From assembly GCA_012270045.1 (NCBI GenBank), contig JAAXJC010000165.1, positions 1 to 64,000 on the forward strand: a stretch of DNA of 64,000 nucleotides. Reading direction: 5' to 3'. The position numbers and the translations under genes are program-made. Source of the DNA: Luminiphilus sp. (lineage in GTDB: Bacteria; Pseudomonadota; Gammaproteobacteria; Pseudomonadales; Halieaceae). The notes beneath the pieces are model-generated. The model had not been told where the DNA came from, searched no databases, and saw nothing but the letters and a program-made list of their open reading frames with translations. The number at the start of each line of letters is the position of its first letter. Position 1 is the stretch's first letter. Below are positions 10,458 to 19,808 of the stretch, piece after piece.

Positions 10458-11801
10458 GTGCGACGCGAGGTCGAATTATTCCTGAAAGCTTACCCGTCGG
10501 TTGAGATGATTGAAGCGCTTATAACCGACTGTAATGGGGTAGCCCGGGGCAAATGGATCCCCAGGGGGAAAATACAATCCGTACTGGACGATGGACTTAA
10601 GTTACCCAAGTCGGCTCTGGGCCTTGATATATGGGGACGGGATATTCCCGAACTGGCCCATGCCAACGGCGATATTGATGGCTATTGCCTTGCCGTAGAG
10701 GATTCACTGAAACCCATGCTGACGGCCCGGGGCACCGACCAGGGCCAATTGCTCATGACCATGGTCGATGAGAACGGCGACCCCTATATGGGTGACCCGC
10801 GCCAAATCCTCGCAAAAGTGCTGGGTGAATTTTCTGAGCGCAACCTCAAGCCCTGCATGGCGGCGGAACTCGAGTTCTACCTGCTGCCCGATCCCGGCCG
10901 GGACCGTCCGCTGCGAGAGGCGCTGGATAGCCTTGATTCCCTGGGAGGCAACCTCTACGCCCTGAACGAATTGGATCACCACAGTGAAATGCTGGACCTG
11001 CTCAGGGAAAACTTTGAGACCCAGGACCTGCCCTATGAGGGCATCATCAAAGAGTCAGCGCCGGCACAATTCGAGATCAACATGGCCCACAGTGACAATG
11101 TGATGCACATGGCAGACCAGATTGTCAGGATGCAGCGCATCATTCGCAGGGTCGCCAGCCAATGTAATTTGATCGCCAGCTTTATGCCCAAGCCTCTCGA
11201 TGACGAGGCGGGTAACGGCATGCATATCCATTGCAGCCTGCTGGAGGAGCGGGGCCTGAACGTGTTCAACGACGGCAGCGATGAGGGCAGCCCTCTGCTG
11301 CGCCAGGCGGTAGCCGGCTGTTTGGACATGATGGCGGACTCAATGCTTATTTTTGCCCCGAGTTTCAACGCCTACAGACGCTTTCAGGCGGGCAACCATG
11401 CGCCCACGGTACCCACCTGGGGCTATGACAACCGCACCACGGCACTGCGCATTCCGTCAGGGCCGCAAACGGCGATGCGTATCGAGCACCGGGTCGCCGG
11501 GGCGGACGCCAATCCCTATCTGGTGATGGCGGTAATGCTCGCGGGCATCCTGCACGGACTGGAAAACAAGATGGACCCCCCTGACCCGGTGGAAGGCAAT
11601 GCCTGGGATATGACCCATGACGCACCGGATTTGCCTTGCCAGATGAACGTGGCGGTGGACAAATTCCTCAACTCACCCCTGATCGCCAAACACCTCACTG
11701 AAGAATTCCGGATTCTTTACGGCAAGACCAAGGAACAGGAATTGAACGAATTTCAGCGCCGGGTGACGGATTTCGAGATCAACAGTTACCTGCGGGGCTG
11801 A
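10458..11801 (+). CDS. Glutamine synthetase family protein (gamma-glutamylpolyamine synthetase/PuuA-like)
   Basis: AAELEFYLL, GNGMHIHCSL, NHAPTVPTWGYDNRTTALRIP motifs of the GlnA fold; PuuA-like N-terminus (ITDCNGVARGKWIPR). Confidence 0.92.
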   Translation: MRREVELFLKAYPSVEMIEALITDCNGVARGKWIPRGKIQSVLDDGLKLPKSALGLDIWGRDIPELAHANGDIDGYCLAVEDSLKPMLTARGTDQGQLLMTMVDENGDPYMGDPRQILAKVLGEFSERNLKPCMAAELEFYLLPDPGRDRPLREALDSLDSLGGNLYALNELDHHSEMLDLLRENFETQDLPYEGIIKESAPAQFEINMAHSDNVMHMADQIVRMQRIIRRVASQCNLIASFMPKPLDDEAGNGMHIHCSLLEERGLNVFNDGSDEGSPLLRQAVAGCLDMMADSMLIFAPSFNAYRRFQAGNHAPTVPTWGYDNRTTALRIPSGPQTAMRIEHRVAGADANPYLVMAVMLAGILHGLENKMDPPDPVEGNAWDMTHDAPDLPCQMNVAVDKFLNSPLIAKHLTEEFRILYGKTKEQELNEFQRRVTDFEINSYLRG

Positions 11802-11871
11802 GCCGGTTACTGACCGGGTACCGAGGATTGGCGTATCATGCCGGCTTTTGTCGTGCCACGGAGACTGCATT

Positions 11872-12351
11872 ATGACGACGGCCTATGATTTTTCCGCCAC
11901 CTCAGCCAGCGGCAACAATGTCGATTTAAGTGACTACGCGGGGCGGGTACTGCTGATCGTCAACACCGCCTCCAAGTGTGGTTTTACGCCCCAGTACGAA
12001 GGCCTGGAGGAACTTCAGGCGCAGTTCAAGGATCGGGGCTTTGAGGTGCTGGCCTTTCCCTGCAACCAATTTGGCGCCCAGGAGCCCGGTAGCGAGGAAG
12101 AGATCGTGGAGTTCTGCACCACGCGATTCAGCGCCACCTTTCCCATCTTTGCAAAAATCGATGTCAACGGTGCCGATGCTCACCCCCTGTACAGTTGGCT
12201 GAAGTCAGAGGCCAAGGGCGTACTGGGCACAGAACGTATCAAGTGGAACTTCACGAAATTCCTGATCGACGGTGAAGGCAAGGTGTTTAAACGGTACGGT
12301 TCCCAGACCAAACCCGCAGCCATCGCCAAGGATATCGAGAGCCTACTTTGA
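11872..12351 (+). CDS. Glutathione peroxidase family protein
   Basis: IVNTASKCGFTPQYEGLEELQAQF...LAFPCNQFGAQEPG...KWNFTKFLID. Confidence 0.95.
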   Translation: MTTAYDFSATSASGNNVDLSDYAGRVLLIVNTASKCGFTPQYEGLEELQAQFKDRGFEVLAFPCNQFGAQEPGSEEEIVEFCTTRFSATFPIFAKIDVNGADAHPLYSWLKSEAKGVLGTERIKWNFTKFLIDGEGKVFKRYGSQTKPAAIAKDIESLL

Positions 12352-12419
12352 TGCCGGGGACCTGAGCGTCCCCTGCCGACCCGGCTCGTCAGTACTACAG
12401 CCACAATCGAGGCCTTGCG

Positions 12420-12983
12420 ATGCGACTGGCAAAAGCGAGAATCGAACCCCTGGCGGAGGATGCGATCACCGATGACATCCGAAAACTGTTGGGTCGACAG
12501 TTTCGGGGGGCGGTGCTCAACATCTTCCGCACACTGGGGAGGATTCCCGAGGCCTACCAAAGGTTCATGCCCTGGGGCGGCTATATCCTGTCCGAACTCA
12601 ACGATCTCGATCCCCGCGACCGGGAATTGGTGATCCTGCGCACCGCTTTCAATTGGCAATCCGGCTACGAGTGGGCACAGCATGAGCGTATTGGCCGCAG
12701 CTGTGGCCTCTCTGGCTTGGAGATCGAAGGCATCAAGACCGGACCAGGGGCGGACCATTGGTCCCCCCGGGACCGGCTGTTACTGACCGCGACCGACGAA
12801 CTGACAAGCGACGGCTTTGTTTCCGAGGCAACCTGGGCCGCCCTGTCCGAGTTTTCGGAAAAGCAGCGTATGGACCTGGTGCTGACCGTGGGCCAGTACA
12901 CCCAGGTGGCCATGATGCTCAACAGCTTCGGCGTACAACTGGACCCGGGGCTGGATTTGGATCCCGATCTGGACCGCCGCTGA
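12420..12983 (+). CDS. Carboxymuconolactone decarboxylase family protein
   Basis: LNDLDPRDRELVILRTAFNWQSGYEWAQHERIGRSCGLS CMD motif. Confidence 0.88.
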   Translation: MRLAKARIEPLAEDAITDDIRKLLGRQFRGAVLNIFRTLGRIPEAYQRFMPWGGYILSELNDLDPRDRELVILRTAFNWQSGYEWAQHERIGRSCGLSGLEIEGIKTGPGADHWSPRDRLLLTATDELTSDGFVSEATWAALSEFSEKQRMDLVLTVGQYTQVAMMLNSFGVQLDPGLDLDPDLDRR

Positions 12984-13009
12984 AAGCCACGGGAAGCAGC
13001 CCAGCTGCT

Positions 13010-14599
13010 TCAGTGTTCCCGGGTTTCCCGAAAGCGAATGTCCGGCCAGCGCTCTTCCATCAGGGACAGGTTCACGCGCGTGGGGGCCAGGTAAGTCAGA
13101 TAGCCGCCCCCATCCTCGGATAGGTTTTCCGCCGCCTTCTTACGAAACTCCTCCAGCTTGCGGGGGTCATCCGCTTCCAGCCAGCGTGCGGTGTAGACAT
13201 TAACGGGCTCGTAGATCGCCTCTACCTTGTATTCATCCTGCAGCCTATAGGCCACTACATCAAACTGCAGCTGGCCCACTGCACCCACGATGAGATCGGT
13301 AGACAATAAAGGGGAAAAGACCTGGGTAGAACCCTCCTCGGATAACTGCTGCAGGCCTTTTTGCAGGGCCTTTAACTTCATCGGATCTTTGAGTCTGATA
13401 CGGCGAAACAGCTCGGGGGCGAAGTGAGGTATGCCGGTATAGCGGAGGTCCTCGCCCAGGGTAAAGGTATCGCCGATCTGGATGGTGCCGTGGTTGTGCA
13501 GGCCGATGATGTCCCCGGATACCGCCTCCTCAACCAGCACTCGCTCACCGGCCTTGAAAGTCACTGCATCGGCGATCTTTATGTCCTTGGCCGCCCGGAC
13601 GTGGCGCATTTTCATGCCCTTGGCGTAGCGCCCCGAGCAGACCCGAACAAAGGCTATCCGGTCCCGGTGTTTCGGATCCATATTGGCCTGGATTTTGAAA
13701 ACGAAGCCAGAGAAATCGCCCTCCCGGGCATCTACCAGGCGCGTCTGGGTGGCCCGGGGCAACGGCTGGGGGGCCCACTCAACAAAATCGTTCAGCATCT
13801 CCCGGACACCGAAATTGCCCAGGGCGGTCCCGAAAAAAACCGGGGTTAACTGACCGGCAAGGAAGGCCTCACGATCAAATTCGTGACTGGCGCCCCGTAC
13901 CAGCTCTATTTCGTCGCAGACATCGCTGTAGTCGTCCCCCAGCAGCGCCCTGGCCTCGGGGGAGTCCAACCCTTGTATGACAGTCTCCGGTGGTAGCAGG
14001 GCCCCGTGGCCGGGCTCAAAAACGTGCAGCACGTCCTCCCGCAGGTTAAAAACACCCTTGAAATGTTTGCCCATGCCAACCGGCCAATTGACGGGTGCCG
14101 CAGCGATACCCAGAACGTCCTCGATTTCATCGAGCAACTCAATCGGATCGCGAATATCCCGGTCCAACTTATTGATAAAGGACACAATGGGAGTGTCACG
14201 AAGCCGACACACATTCATCAATTTTATGGTGCGCTCTTCCACCCCCTTGGCACCGTCGATAACCATCAGCGCCGAATCGACCGCCGTAAGGGTGCGATAG
14301 GTATCCTCCGAAAAATCTTCGTGACCCGGAGTATCGAGTAAGTTGACCGTGCGGTCCCGGTAGGGAAACTGCATAACGGACGATGTAACAGAGATGCCCC
14401 GTTCCTGCTCCAGCGCCATCCAGTCCGAGGTGGCATGGGGACCTCGCTTGCCCTTTACCGAACCCGCGACCTGTATTGCGTTGCCCAGCAGCAGCAATTT
14501 TTCCGTCATCGTGGTTTTACCCGCGTCGGGGTGGGAAATGATGGCGAAAGTTCGCCTGGACTCAATATCCCGTTTCAAATCTGCTGCGGTTTCAGCCAT
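13010..14599 (-). CDS. prfC: Peptide chain release factor 3
   Basis: [64 protein letters not shown]. Confidence 0.98.
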   Translation of the reverse strand: MAETAADLKRDIESRRTFAIISHPDAGKTTMTEKLLLLGNAIQVAGSVKGKRGPHATSDWMALEQERGISVTSSVMQFPYRDRTVNLLDTPGHEDFSEDTYRTLTAVDSALMVIDGAKGVEERTIKLMNVCRLRDTPIVSFINKLDRDIRDPIELLDEIEDVLGIAAAPVNWPVGMGKHFKGVFNLREDVLHVFEPGHGALLPPETVIQGLDSPEARALLGDDYSDVCDEIELVRGASHEFDREAFLAGQLTPVFFGTALGNFGVREMLNDFVEWAPQPLPRATQTRLVDAREGDFSGFVFKIQANMDPKHRDRIAFVRVCSGRYAKGMKMRHVRAAKDIKIADAVTFKAGERVLVEEAVSGDIIGLHNHGTIQIGDTFTLGEDLRYTGIPHFAPELFRRIRLKDPMKLKALQKGLQQLSEEGSTQVFSPLLSTDLIVGAVGQLQFDVVAYRLQDEYKVEAIYEPVNVYTARWLEADDPRKLEEFRKKAAENLSEDGGGYLTYLAPTRVNLSLMEERWPDIRFRETREH

Positions 14600-14707
14600 G
14601 CCGGTCCCTCCTGCGCGGCGCGATTATGCCAGCACCGTCATGGAGGGGCTACGCGGCCATCAGCATTTGCAGTAAAAACACGGAAACTTAGCGGTCTCCT
14701 GGGATGG

Positions 14708-15334
14708 CTACCCTTCCCTATCCACGCTGAATTCTTGCTCCAGGGCATCAAGGAGTTCACAGCCCAGGGCCGCGCTATCCAGGTCATGCCTGTGCAGCAG
14801 CTGCGCCATAGATGTCACTTCAAGGTCGGGGTAGCCACAGGGATTGATCCGGGCGAATGGCTCGAGGTCCATATCCACGTTCAGTGACAGGCCGTGATAA
14901 CTGCGACCCCGGGATACCTTCAGGCCCAATGCTGCTATTTTCCTGCCCGCAACGTACACCCCCGGCGCTTTTGGATCCGCGACGGCCTCGATACCGTAGC
15001 CCGCCAACACGCTGATCACCGCGCGTTCGATGGCCGACACAAGCCCCCTCACCGTGAGTCCGGCGCGGCGCACATCGAGCAACACATAAACAACCAATTG
15101 CCCGGGACCGTGGTAGGTAACCTGTCCACCACGGTCGGCGGCAACTACCGGGATATCCCCGGGCGCCAACAGGTGCTCGGCCTTACCCGCTACGCCCTGG
15201 GTAAATACCGGTGGGTGCTCCACAAGCCACAGCTGATCCGGCGTGGTCTCACCCCGCTCCGAGGTGAAAGCCTTCATGGCTGCAAATGTCTCAGCGAAAT
15301 CAACCCGACCCAGCAGACGTCGCTCCATGGGCAA
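14708..15334 (-). CDS. lipB: Lipoyl(octanoyl) transferase LipB
   Basis: [25 protein letters not shown]...[38 protein letters not shown]. Confidence 0.97.
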   Translation of the reverse strand: MPMERRLLGRVDFAETFAAMKAFTSERGETTPDQLWLVEHPPVFTQGVAGKAEHLLAPGDIPVVAADRGGQVTYHGPGQLVVYVLLDVRRAGLTVRGLVSAIERAVISVLAGYGIEAVADPKAPGVYVAGRKIAALGLKVSRGRSYHGLSLNVDMDLEPFARINPCGYPDLEVTSMAQLLHRHDLDSAALGCELLDALEQEFSVDREG

Positions 15335-15601
15335 TCAGATCACCATCGACACCCGGCCCGTCGCCATCAGGTCCTGATGGAGAGCCGCCAGTTGTTCCTT
15401 GCCAGTGGCTTCTATGATGAAAGTCAGGGACAGGAAAGTGCCGCCGCGGGAGTTGCGTCGCTGGGTCAGGCTGCGATCAAAACCCGCCGCGTGACGCTCT
15501 ACAACGCCGCTCACCAGAGCCTCAAAATCCTCCCCCGCTCGCCCCAACACCTTGATGGGGTAGCGACAGGGAAATTCAATGGTTGGCGCTTCATCCGACA
15601 C
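15335..15601 (-). CDS. ybeD: YbeD/DUF493 family regulator
   Basis: PTIEFPCRYPIKVLGRAGEDF...RNSRGGTFLSLTFIIEATGKEQLAALHQDL; between lipB and dacA. Confidence 0.94.
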   Translation of the reverse strand: MSDEAPTIEFPCRYPIKVLGRAGEDFEALVSGVVERHAAGFDRSLTQRRNSRGGTFLSLTFIIEATGKEQLAALHQDLMATGRVSMVI

Positions 15602-15619
15602 AGGCAGCCCCGATCGACC

Positions 15620-16780
15620 TTACACGCCAAAAAATTGGGAAAGCCACAACAGGAAGCCGTCCCACAGGCGACGGAAAAACCCCGCTGGCTCGACTGTCGC
15701 CAGCGCCTGCAGGGGCTGCTCGATCAGCAGTTCACCATCGAGAAACACCTGCACCTGGCCGACGCGATCACCCCGGGCAATGGGTGCCTGCAATGGTTCA
15801 TCAAATCGCACCAGGACTTCCGGGACAGCCTTGCTCCTGGGGACCACGACGTTAACCGACTCCAGCAGCCCACCATCTACGCTGTCAACCAGACCTTTCC
15901 AAACCCGGCTGCTGGCAAGGATATCCCCGGCCGTCACCAACTCCAGATTCTCATAAAATCGAAAGCCGTAGTTCAGCAGCGCTCGGGTCTCCGCCTTGCG
16001 GCTGCGGGTGCTGTTGCTGCCCAACACCACCGAGATAAGCCGCATCCCGTCCCGCTCGGCGGAGGCCACCAGACCGTATCCGGCAACACTGGTATACCCT
16101 GTCTTAAGGCCATCCACGGAGGGGTCCTCCCGCAGCAGATGGTTGCGGTTGTACTGGGTAATGTCGTTGTAGGTATAGGACAACTCGCGATAGACCTTGT
16201 AGCGCTCGGGGTGATCCCGGATCGTGGCAACGGCGAGGACACCGAGGTCACGGGCTGTGGTCAGGTGGTCCGGGTTGGGCAGCCCATGGGTGTTTTCGAA
16301 ATGGGTAGCGTCAAGCCCCAGTTGCTCGGCGTAATTGTTCATCAGGGCAACGAAGGCTTCCTCACTGCCGGCGATATGCTCAGCGATCGCCACAGTGGCG
16401 TCGTTGCCGGAGGAAATCACAATCCCTTTTTCCAGTTCTCCGACAGTGACGCGCTTGCCGGGTTCAATCCACATCAGCGAGGAGCCTCTGAAAGTGGGAT
16501 TCTGGGACCAGGCGTTGCGACTCACCGTCACCTCGTCATCCAGGGTCAAGCGTCCGGCGTCAACCTCCTCCGCGAGAATATAAGAGGTCATCAGTTTGGT
16601 CAGGCTGGCGGGGGGCAAGCGTTCATCAATGTTGTGGGCCACCAACACCTCACCTGTAAGGTAGTCCAGCAAGAGGTAGGCATCGGCATTGATACTGGGT
16701 GGTGCGGGTACCAGGGAGGCCGCCCCGGCAGGGGCACAGCACAGCAGGGCAAGCAAAAATACAGCAGCGGTGTTTTTCAT
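15620..16780 (-). CDS. dacA: D-alanyl-D-alanine carboxypeptidase (PBP5/6 family)
   Basis: ERLPPASLTKLMTSYI (SxxK), SGND, KTGYT motifs; signal peptide. Confidence 0.95.
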   Translation of the reverse strand: MKNTAAVFLLALLCCAPAGAASLVPAPPSINADAYLLLDYLTGEVLVAHNIDERLPPASLTKLMTSYILAEEVDAGRLTLDDEVTVSRNAWSQNPTFRGSSLMWIEPGKRVTVGELEKGIVISSGNDATVAIAEHIAGSEEAFVALMNNYAEQLGLDATHFENTHGLPNPDHLTTARDLGVLAVATIRDHPERYKVYRELSYTYNDITQYNRNHLLREDPSVDGLKTGYTSVAGYGLVASAERDGMRLISVVLGSNSTRSRKAETRALLNYGFRFYENLELVTAGDILASSRVWKGLVDSVDGGLLESVNVVVPRSKAVPEVLVRFDEPLQAPIARGDRVGQVQVFLDGELLIEQPLQALATVEPAGFFRRLWDGFLLWLSQFFGV

Positions 16781-16868
16781 TTACTGGGACAGTGCAGGGA
16801 CCAAGAGAAAGAGGCGCTATGGTACCAGCCCCCCGGGAGCCGCCGCAAAACTGGGCTCCGATGGGCCT

Positions 16869-17651
16869 TCAGGGTATGGGTTGACCCTCGGGCAGCCCCG
16901 CAGCGCGCAGCCGCGTGCGGGCATCTTCCAGCGCCAGGGCGTCGGCAAAGGGCCCGGCACGAACCCGGAACAGGGGCGTCTGGGCATCCCCGGCAGCTGC
17001 CACCGTTACCGAACCCGAGACCACAGCCCGGGCACGCTGGGCCAGCGCCTCGGCCGCGGAACGGGTCGAAAACGCCCCCAACTGCAGGCGGCTGTAGCCA
17101 TTCGCAACGTCACTGCGCACATCTTGCATGCCCGGTACATCAATGGCCTCAACGAGTACCGACGCCGTGCCCTGGTCAGCGAAGCCCAGTCGCACCGCCG
17201 CGCCATAGGACAGGTCTATGAGCCGATCGCTGTGGAAGGGACCACGATCATTGACCCGAAGCACCATGCTGGCGCCGTTGTCCTCGTTGGTAACCCGTAC
17301 ATAGGTCGGTATCGGCAGGCTACGGTGCGCAGCCGTCGGGCCATAGACGCTGAACCGCTCGCCATTGGCCGTGGGGCGACCGTGGAATTTCAGGCCGTAC
17401 CAGGAGGCAATACCCCGTTCCCGGTAACCCCGGGCGGATGCCAGCACCCAATAGCTTTGCCCATTGACGGTATAGGGGCTGGAATTCCCAGCGCGGGTGA
17501 TGGTATCCGCCTGGGGAATTGCATCGGGCACCGCCGACGGGTCAATGTCGGGTGGCGCCCGGTCAGATACATGCCTGTTGACGGGTACTGAGCAGGCCAC
17601 CACCACAACAGCCATCAGCAGGCTACATAGGCCCTGGGCCCTAGGCATCAC
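16869..17651 (-). CDS. rlpA: Septal ring lytic transglycosylase RlpA (DPBB + SPOR)
   Basis: GIASWYGLKFHGRPTANGERFSVYGPTAAHRSLPIPTYVRVTN; SPOR-like C-terminus. Confidence 0.93.
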   Translation of the reverse strand: MMPRAQGLCSLLMAVVVVACSVPVNRHVSDRAPPDIDPSAVPDAIPQADTITRAGNSSPYTVNGQSYWVLASARGYRERGIASWYGLKFHGRPTANGERFSVYGPTAAHRSLPIPTYVRVTNEDNGASMVLRVNDRGPFHSDRLIDLSYGAAVRLGFADQGTASVLVEAIDVPGMQDVRSDVANGYSRLQLGAFSTRSAAEALAQRARAVVSGSVTVAAAGDAQTPLFRVRAGPFADALALEDARTRLRAAGLPEGQPIP

Positions 17652-18630
17652 CGTTTGCCAGCGCCTCTATCTCCTGACTCAACTGCCAGACACTCAGGGC
17701 ATACATCGCACTGTGGTTGTAGCGGGTAATCACATAAAAGTTGTACAGGCAGAGCCAGTACTCGGGTCCATCTGCACCCTCCAGCCGCAGCGGTGTTGCC
17801 ATCAGGGTGACATCCGTGGCGGTCGTTGGCGCAAATCCCTGCCCGGCCAGCTCACCGACGCTATGCTCTGGCTTCAGGCCACCCTCAAACAGGGTCTCGG
17901 GGGCACCGTCGTTATTGGCAGGCACCACGACCGGTGCCCCCGGTCGCCAACCGTGCCTGACAAAATAATTCGCAACGCTGGCGATGGCGTCATCGGGACT
18001 GGCCCAGATGTCGGCAACCCCATCGCCATCGTAGTCCTTGGCGTAACTACGGTAACTTGATGGCATGAACTGGCCGTAGCCCATGGCACCGGCATAGGAG
18101 CCACGCAACTGCAGCGGATCCCGGCCACTCTCATAGGCCAGAATGAGGAAGTGCTCCAATTCAGCGGTAAAGAATGGCGAGCGTCGAGGGTAGTCGAAGG
18201 CCAGTGTAGACAGGGCATCCACAACCCGGTAGCTGCCGGCAATCCGGCCGTAGAAGGTTTCCACGCCAATGATGGCGGTTATCACCGAGGCCGGCACACC
18301 CGTCTCGGCGCTGACCGCGGCGAGGGTTGCGCCATGCAGCTCCAGAAACTCGGCGCCTTCCCGGGCCCGTCGCTCGGTCAGGAAAATCTTACGGTATTCA
18401 AACCAGGGTTTGGTCTTTTCCGCGGGTCTGGAAATCGCATCAATGATGCTCTGCTGGCGTTTCGCGTCGTCCAGGACCGCGGCTGCCCAATCCCGGTCCA
18501 CCCCTTCGGCCACCACCCGGTCCAGCACTGCCGCTCGCTCGCTGCGATCGCTGTAGTCACCGGCCATTACGGCCATGCTCATCAGGGTGACGAAAACGAT
18601 GGTGCCAATGGCCTGCAAAGCTTTGAACAT
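17641..18630 (-). CDS. mltB: Lytic murein transglycosylase B; start proposed at MFKALQAIG
   Basis: VPASVITAIIGVETFYGRIAGSYRVVDALSTLAFDYPRRSPFFTAELEHFLILA; signal peptide. Confidence 0.94.
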   Translation of the reverse strand: MFKALQAIGTIVFVTLMSMAVMAGDYSDRSERAAVLDRVVAEGVDRDWAAAVLDDAKRQQSIIDAISRPAEKTKPWFEYRKIFLTERRAREGAEFLELHGATLAAVSAETGVPASVITAIIGVETFYGRIAGSYRVVDALSTLAFDYPRRSPFFTAELEHFLILAYESGRDPLQLRGSYAGAMGYGQFMPSSYRSYAKDYDGDGVADIWASPDDAIASVANYFVRHGWRPGAPVVVPANNDGAPETLFEGGLKPEHSVGELAGQGFAPTTATDVTLMATPLRLEGADGPEYWLCLYNFYVITRYNHSAMYALSVWQLSQEIEALANGDA

Positions 18631-18662
18631 AGTAATTTCCCGCTGCCGTTCTTCAGAGACGG

Positions 18663-19808
18663 TTACTGTGCAATGACTTTTCGGTCGGTACTGATCGCCA
18701 TCAACACCCCGAATCCCAACATCAGCGTGACGATGGACGTCCCGCCAAAACTCACCAGGGGCAGCGGCACGCCGACAACCGGCAGGATACCCGCCACCAT
18801 CCCCATATTGACAAAAACATAGACAAAAAAAGTGAGGGTCAGCGCAGCAGCCAGTAGGCGAGCAAATCCCGACTGGGCTGTGACGCTGATCCAAAAACCC
18901 CGAAATACGATAAGTCCGTAAAGTGCCAGCAGCAGCAGAACGCCGCGCAGTCCCAACTCTTCAGCCAGAACTGCAATTATAAAGTCGGTCTGGCTTTCAG
19001 GGAGAAAATCAAGGTGGGACTGGGTACCAGCCAACCAGCCCTTACCCGACCACCCGCCCGAGCCGATAGCAGTCTTCGACTGGATAATATTCCAGCCCGC
19101 ACCCAGTTTGTCCGACTCCGGGTCCAACAGGGTAAGGATTCGCTGCTTCTGGTAGTCCTTCAGCAAAAACAGCCAGGCTGGCCAGAAGCTTGCGATGAAC
19201 AGCAGTACCGCCCAGCCGATATACCACCAACTGACACCCGCCATGAACACAACAAACAAGCCGCTGGCAGCCACCAGCAGTGACGTGCCCAAATCAGGCT
19301 GAATAACGATCAGACCACTGGGCAGAAGCACCAGCACCAGGGCACCGAGCAAGGTCAACAGGCGCGGAGGAATACCCCGTCGGCTAAACCACCAGGCCAC
19401 CATCAGGGGCATGGCGAGCTTCATCAACTCTGAGGGCTGAAACCGAATCAAGCCAATATCCAGCCAACGCTGGGCGCCCTTGGCGCCGACACCGAACAGG
19501 GGTACCGCTACAAGCAGCAGTAATGAACCCAGGTAGAACACTGGACTCCAGCGAAGATAGGTCTCCAGCCGTATCTGGCTGGCCATCAGCAACGCAGCCA
19601 GGGCAATGCCGTAATTGCGCAGCTGTCGAAGCAATGTCGCCTGACTGCCGTCGGATGCGCTGTACAGGACGAAAAGGCCATAGGCCATCAGTGACAACAA
19701 CAACAGCAGTAGCCAACCATCGAGGTGTAACCAGGCGAGCACCGTATTGCGCCGCTTAAAGTCGCCAGCTGCCAAATTGTCAGAGAGGGTACGCTCGTAC
19801 TCAGCCAT
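18663..19808 (-). CDS. rodA: Rod shape-determining protein RodA (SEDS family)
   Basis: SEDS motifs (FIIAVLAEELGLRG, GVPLPLVSFGGTS); rlpA-mltB-rodA-mrdA order. Confidence 0.95.
   Translation of the reverse strand: MAEYERTLSDNLAAGDFKRRNTVLAWLHLDGWLLLLLLSLMAYGLFVLYSASDGSQATLLRQLRNYGIALAALLMASQIRLETYLRWSPVFYLGSLLLLVAVPLFGVGAKGAQRWLDIGLIRFQPSELMKLAMPLMVAWWFSRRGIPPRLLTLLGALVLVLLPSGLIVIQPDLGTSLLVAASGLFVVFMAGVSWWYIGWAVLLFIASFWPAWLFLLKDYQKQRILTLLDPESDKLGAGWNIIQSKTAIGSGGWSGKGWLAGTQSHLDFLPESQTDFIIAVLAEELGLRGVLLLLALYGLIVFRGFWISVTAQSGFARLLAAALTLTFFVYVFVNMGMVAGILPVVGVPLPLVSFGGTSIVTLMLGFGVLMAISTDRKVIAQ

Noticed and set aside
14894-17221. 775-aa + strand open frame
   Set aside because: Antisense to lipB, ybeD, dacA and rlpA, all clearly coding on the minus strand; His/Gln/Gly-rich translation typical of a shadow frame in GC-rich DNA.
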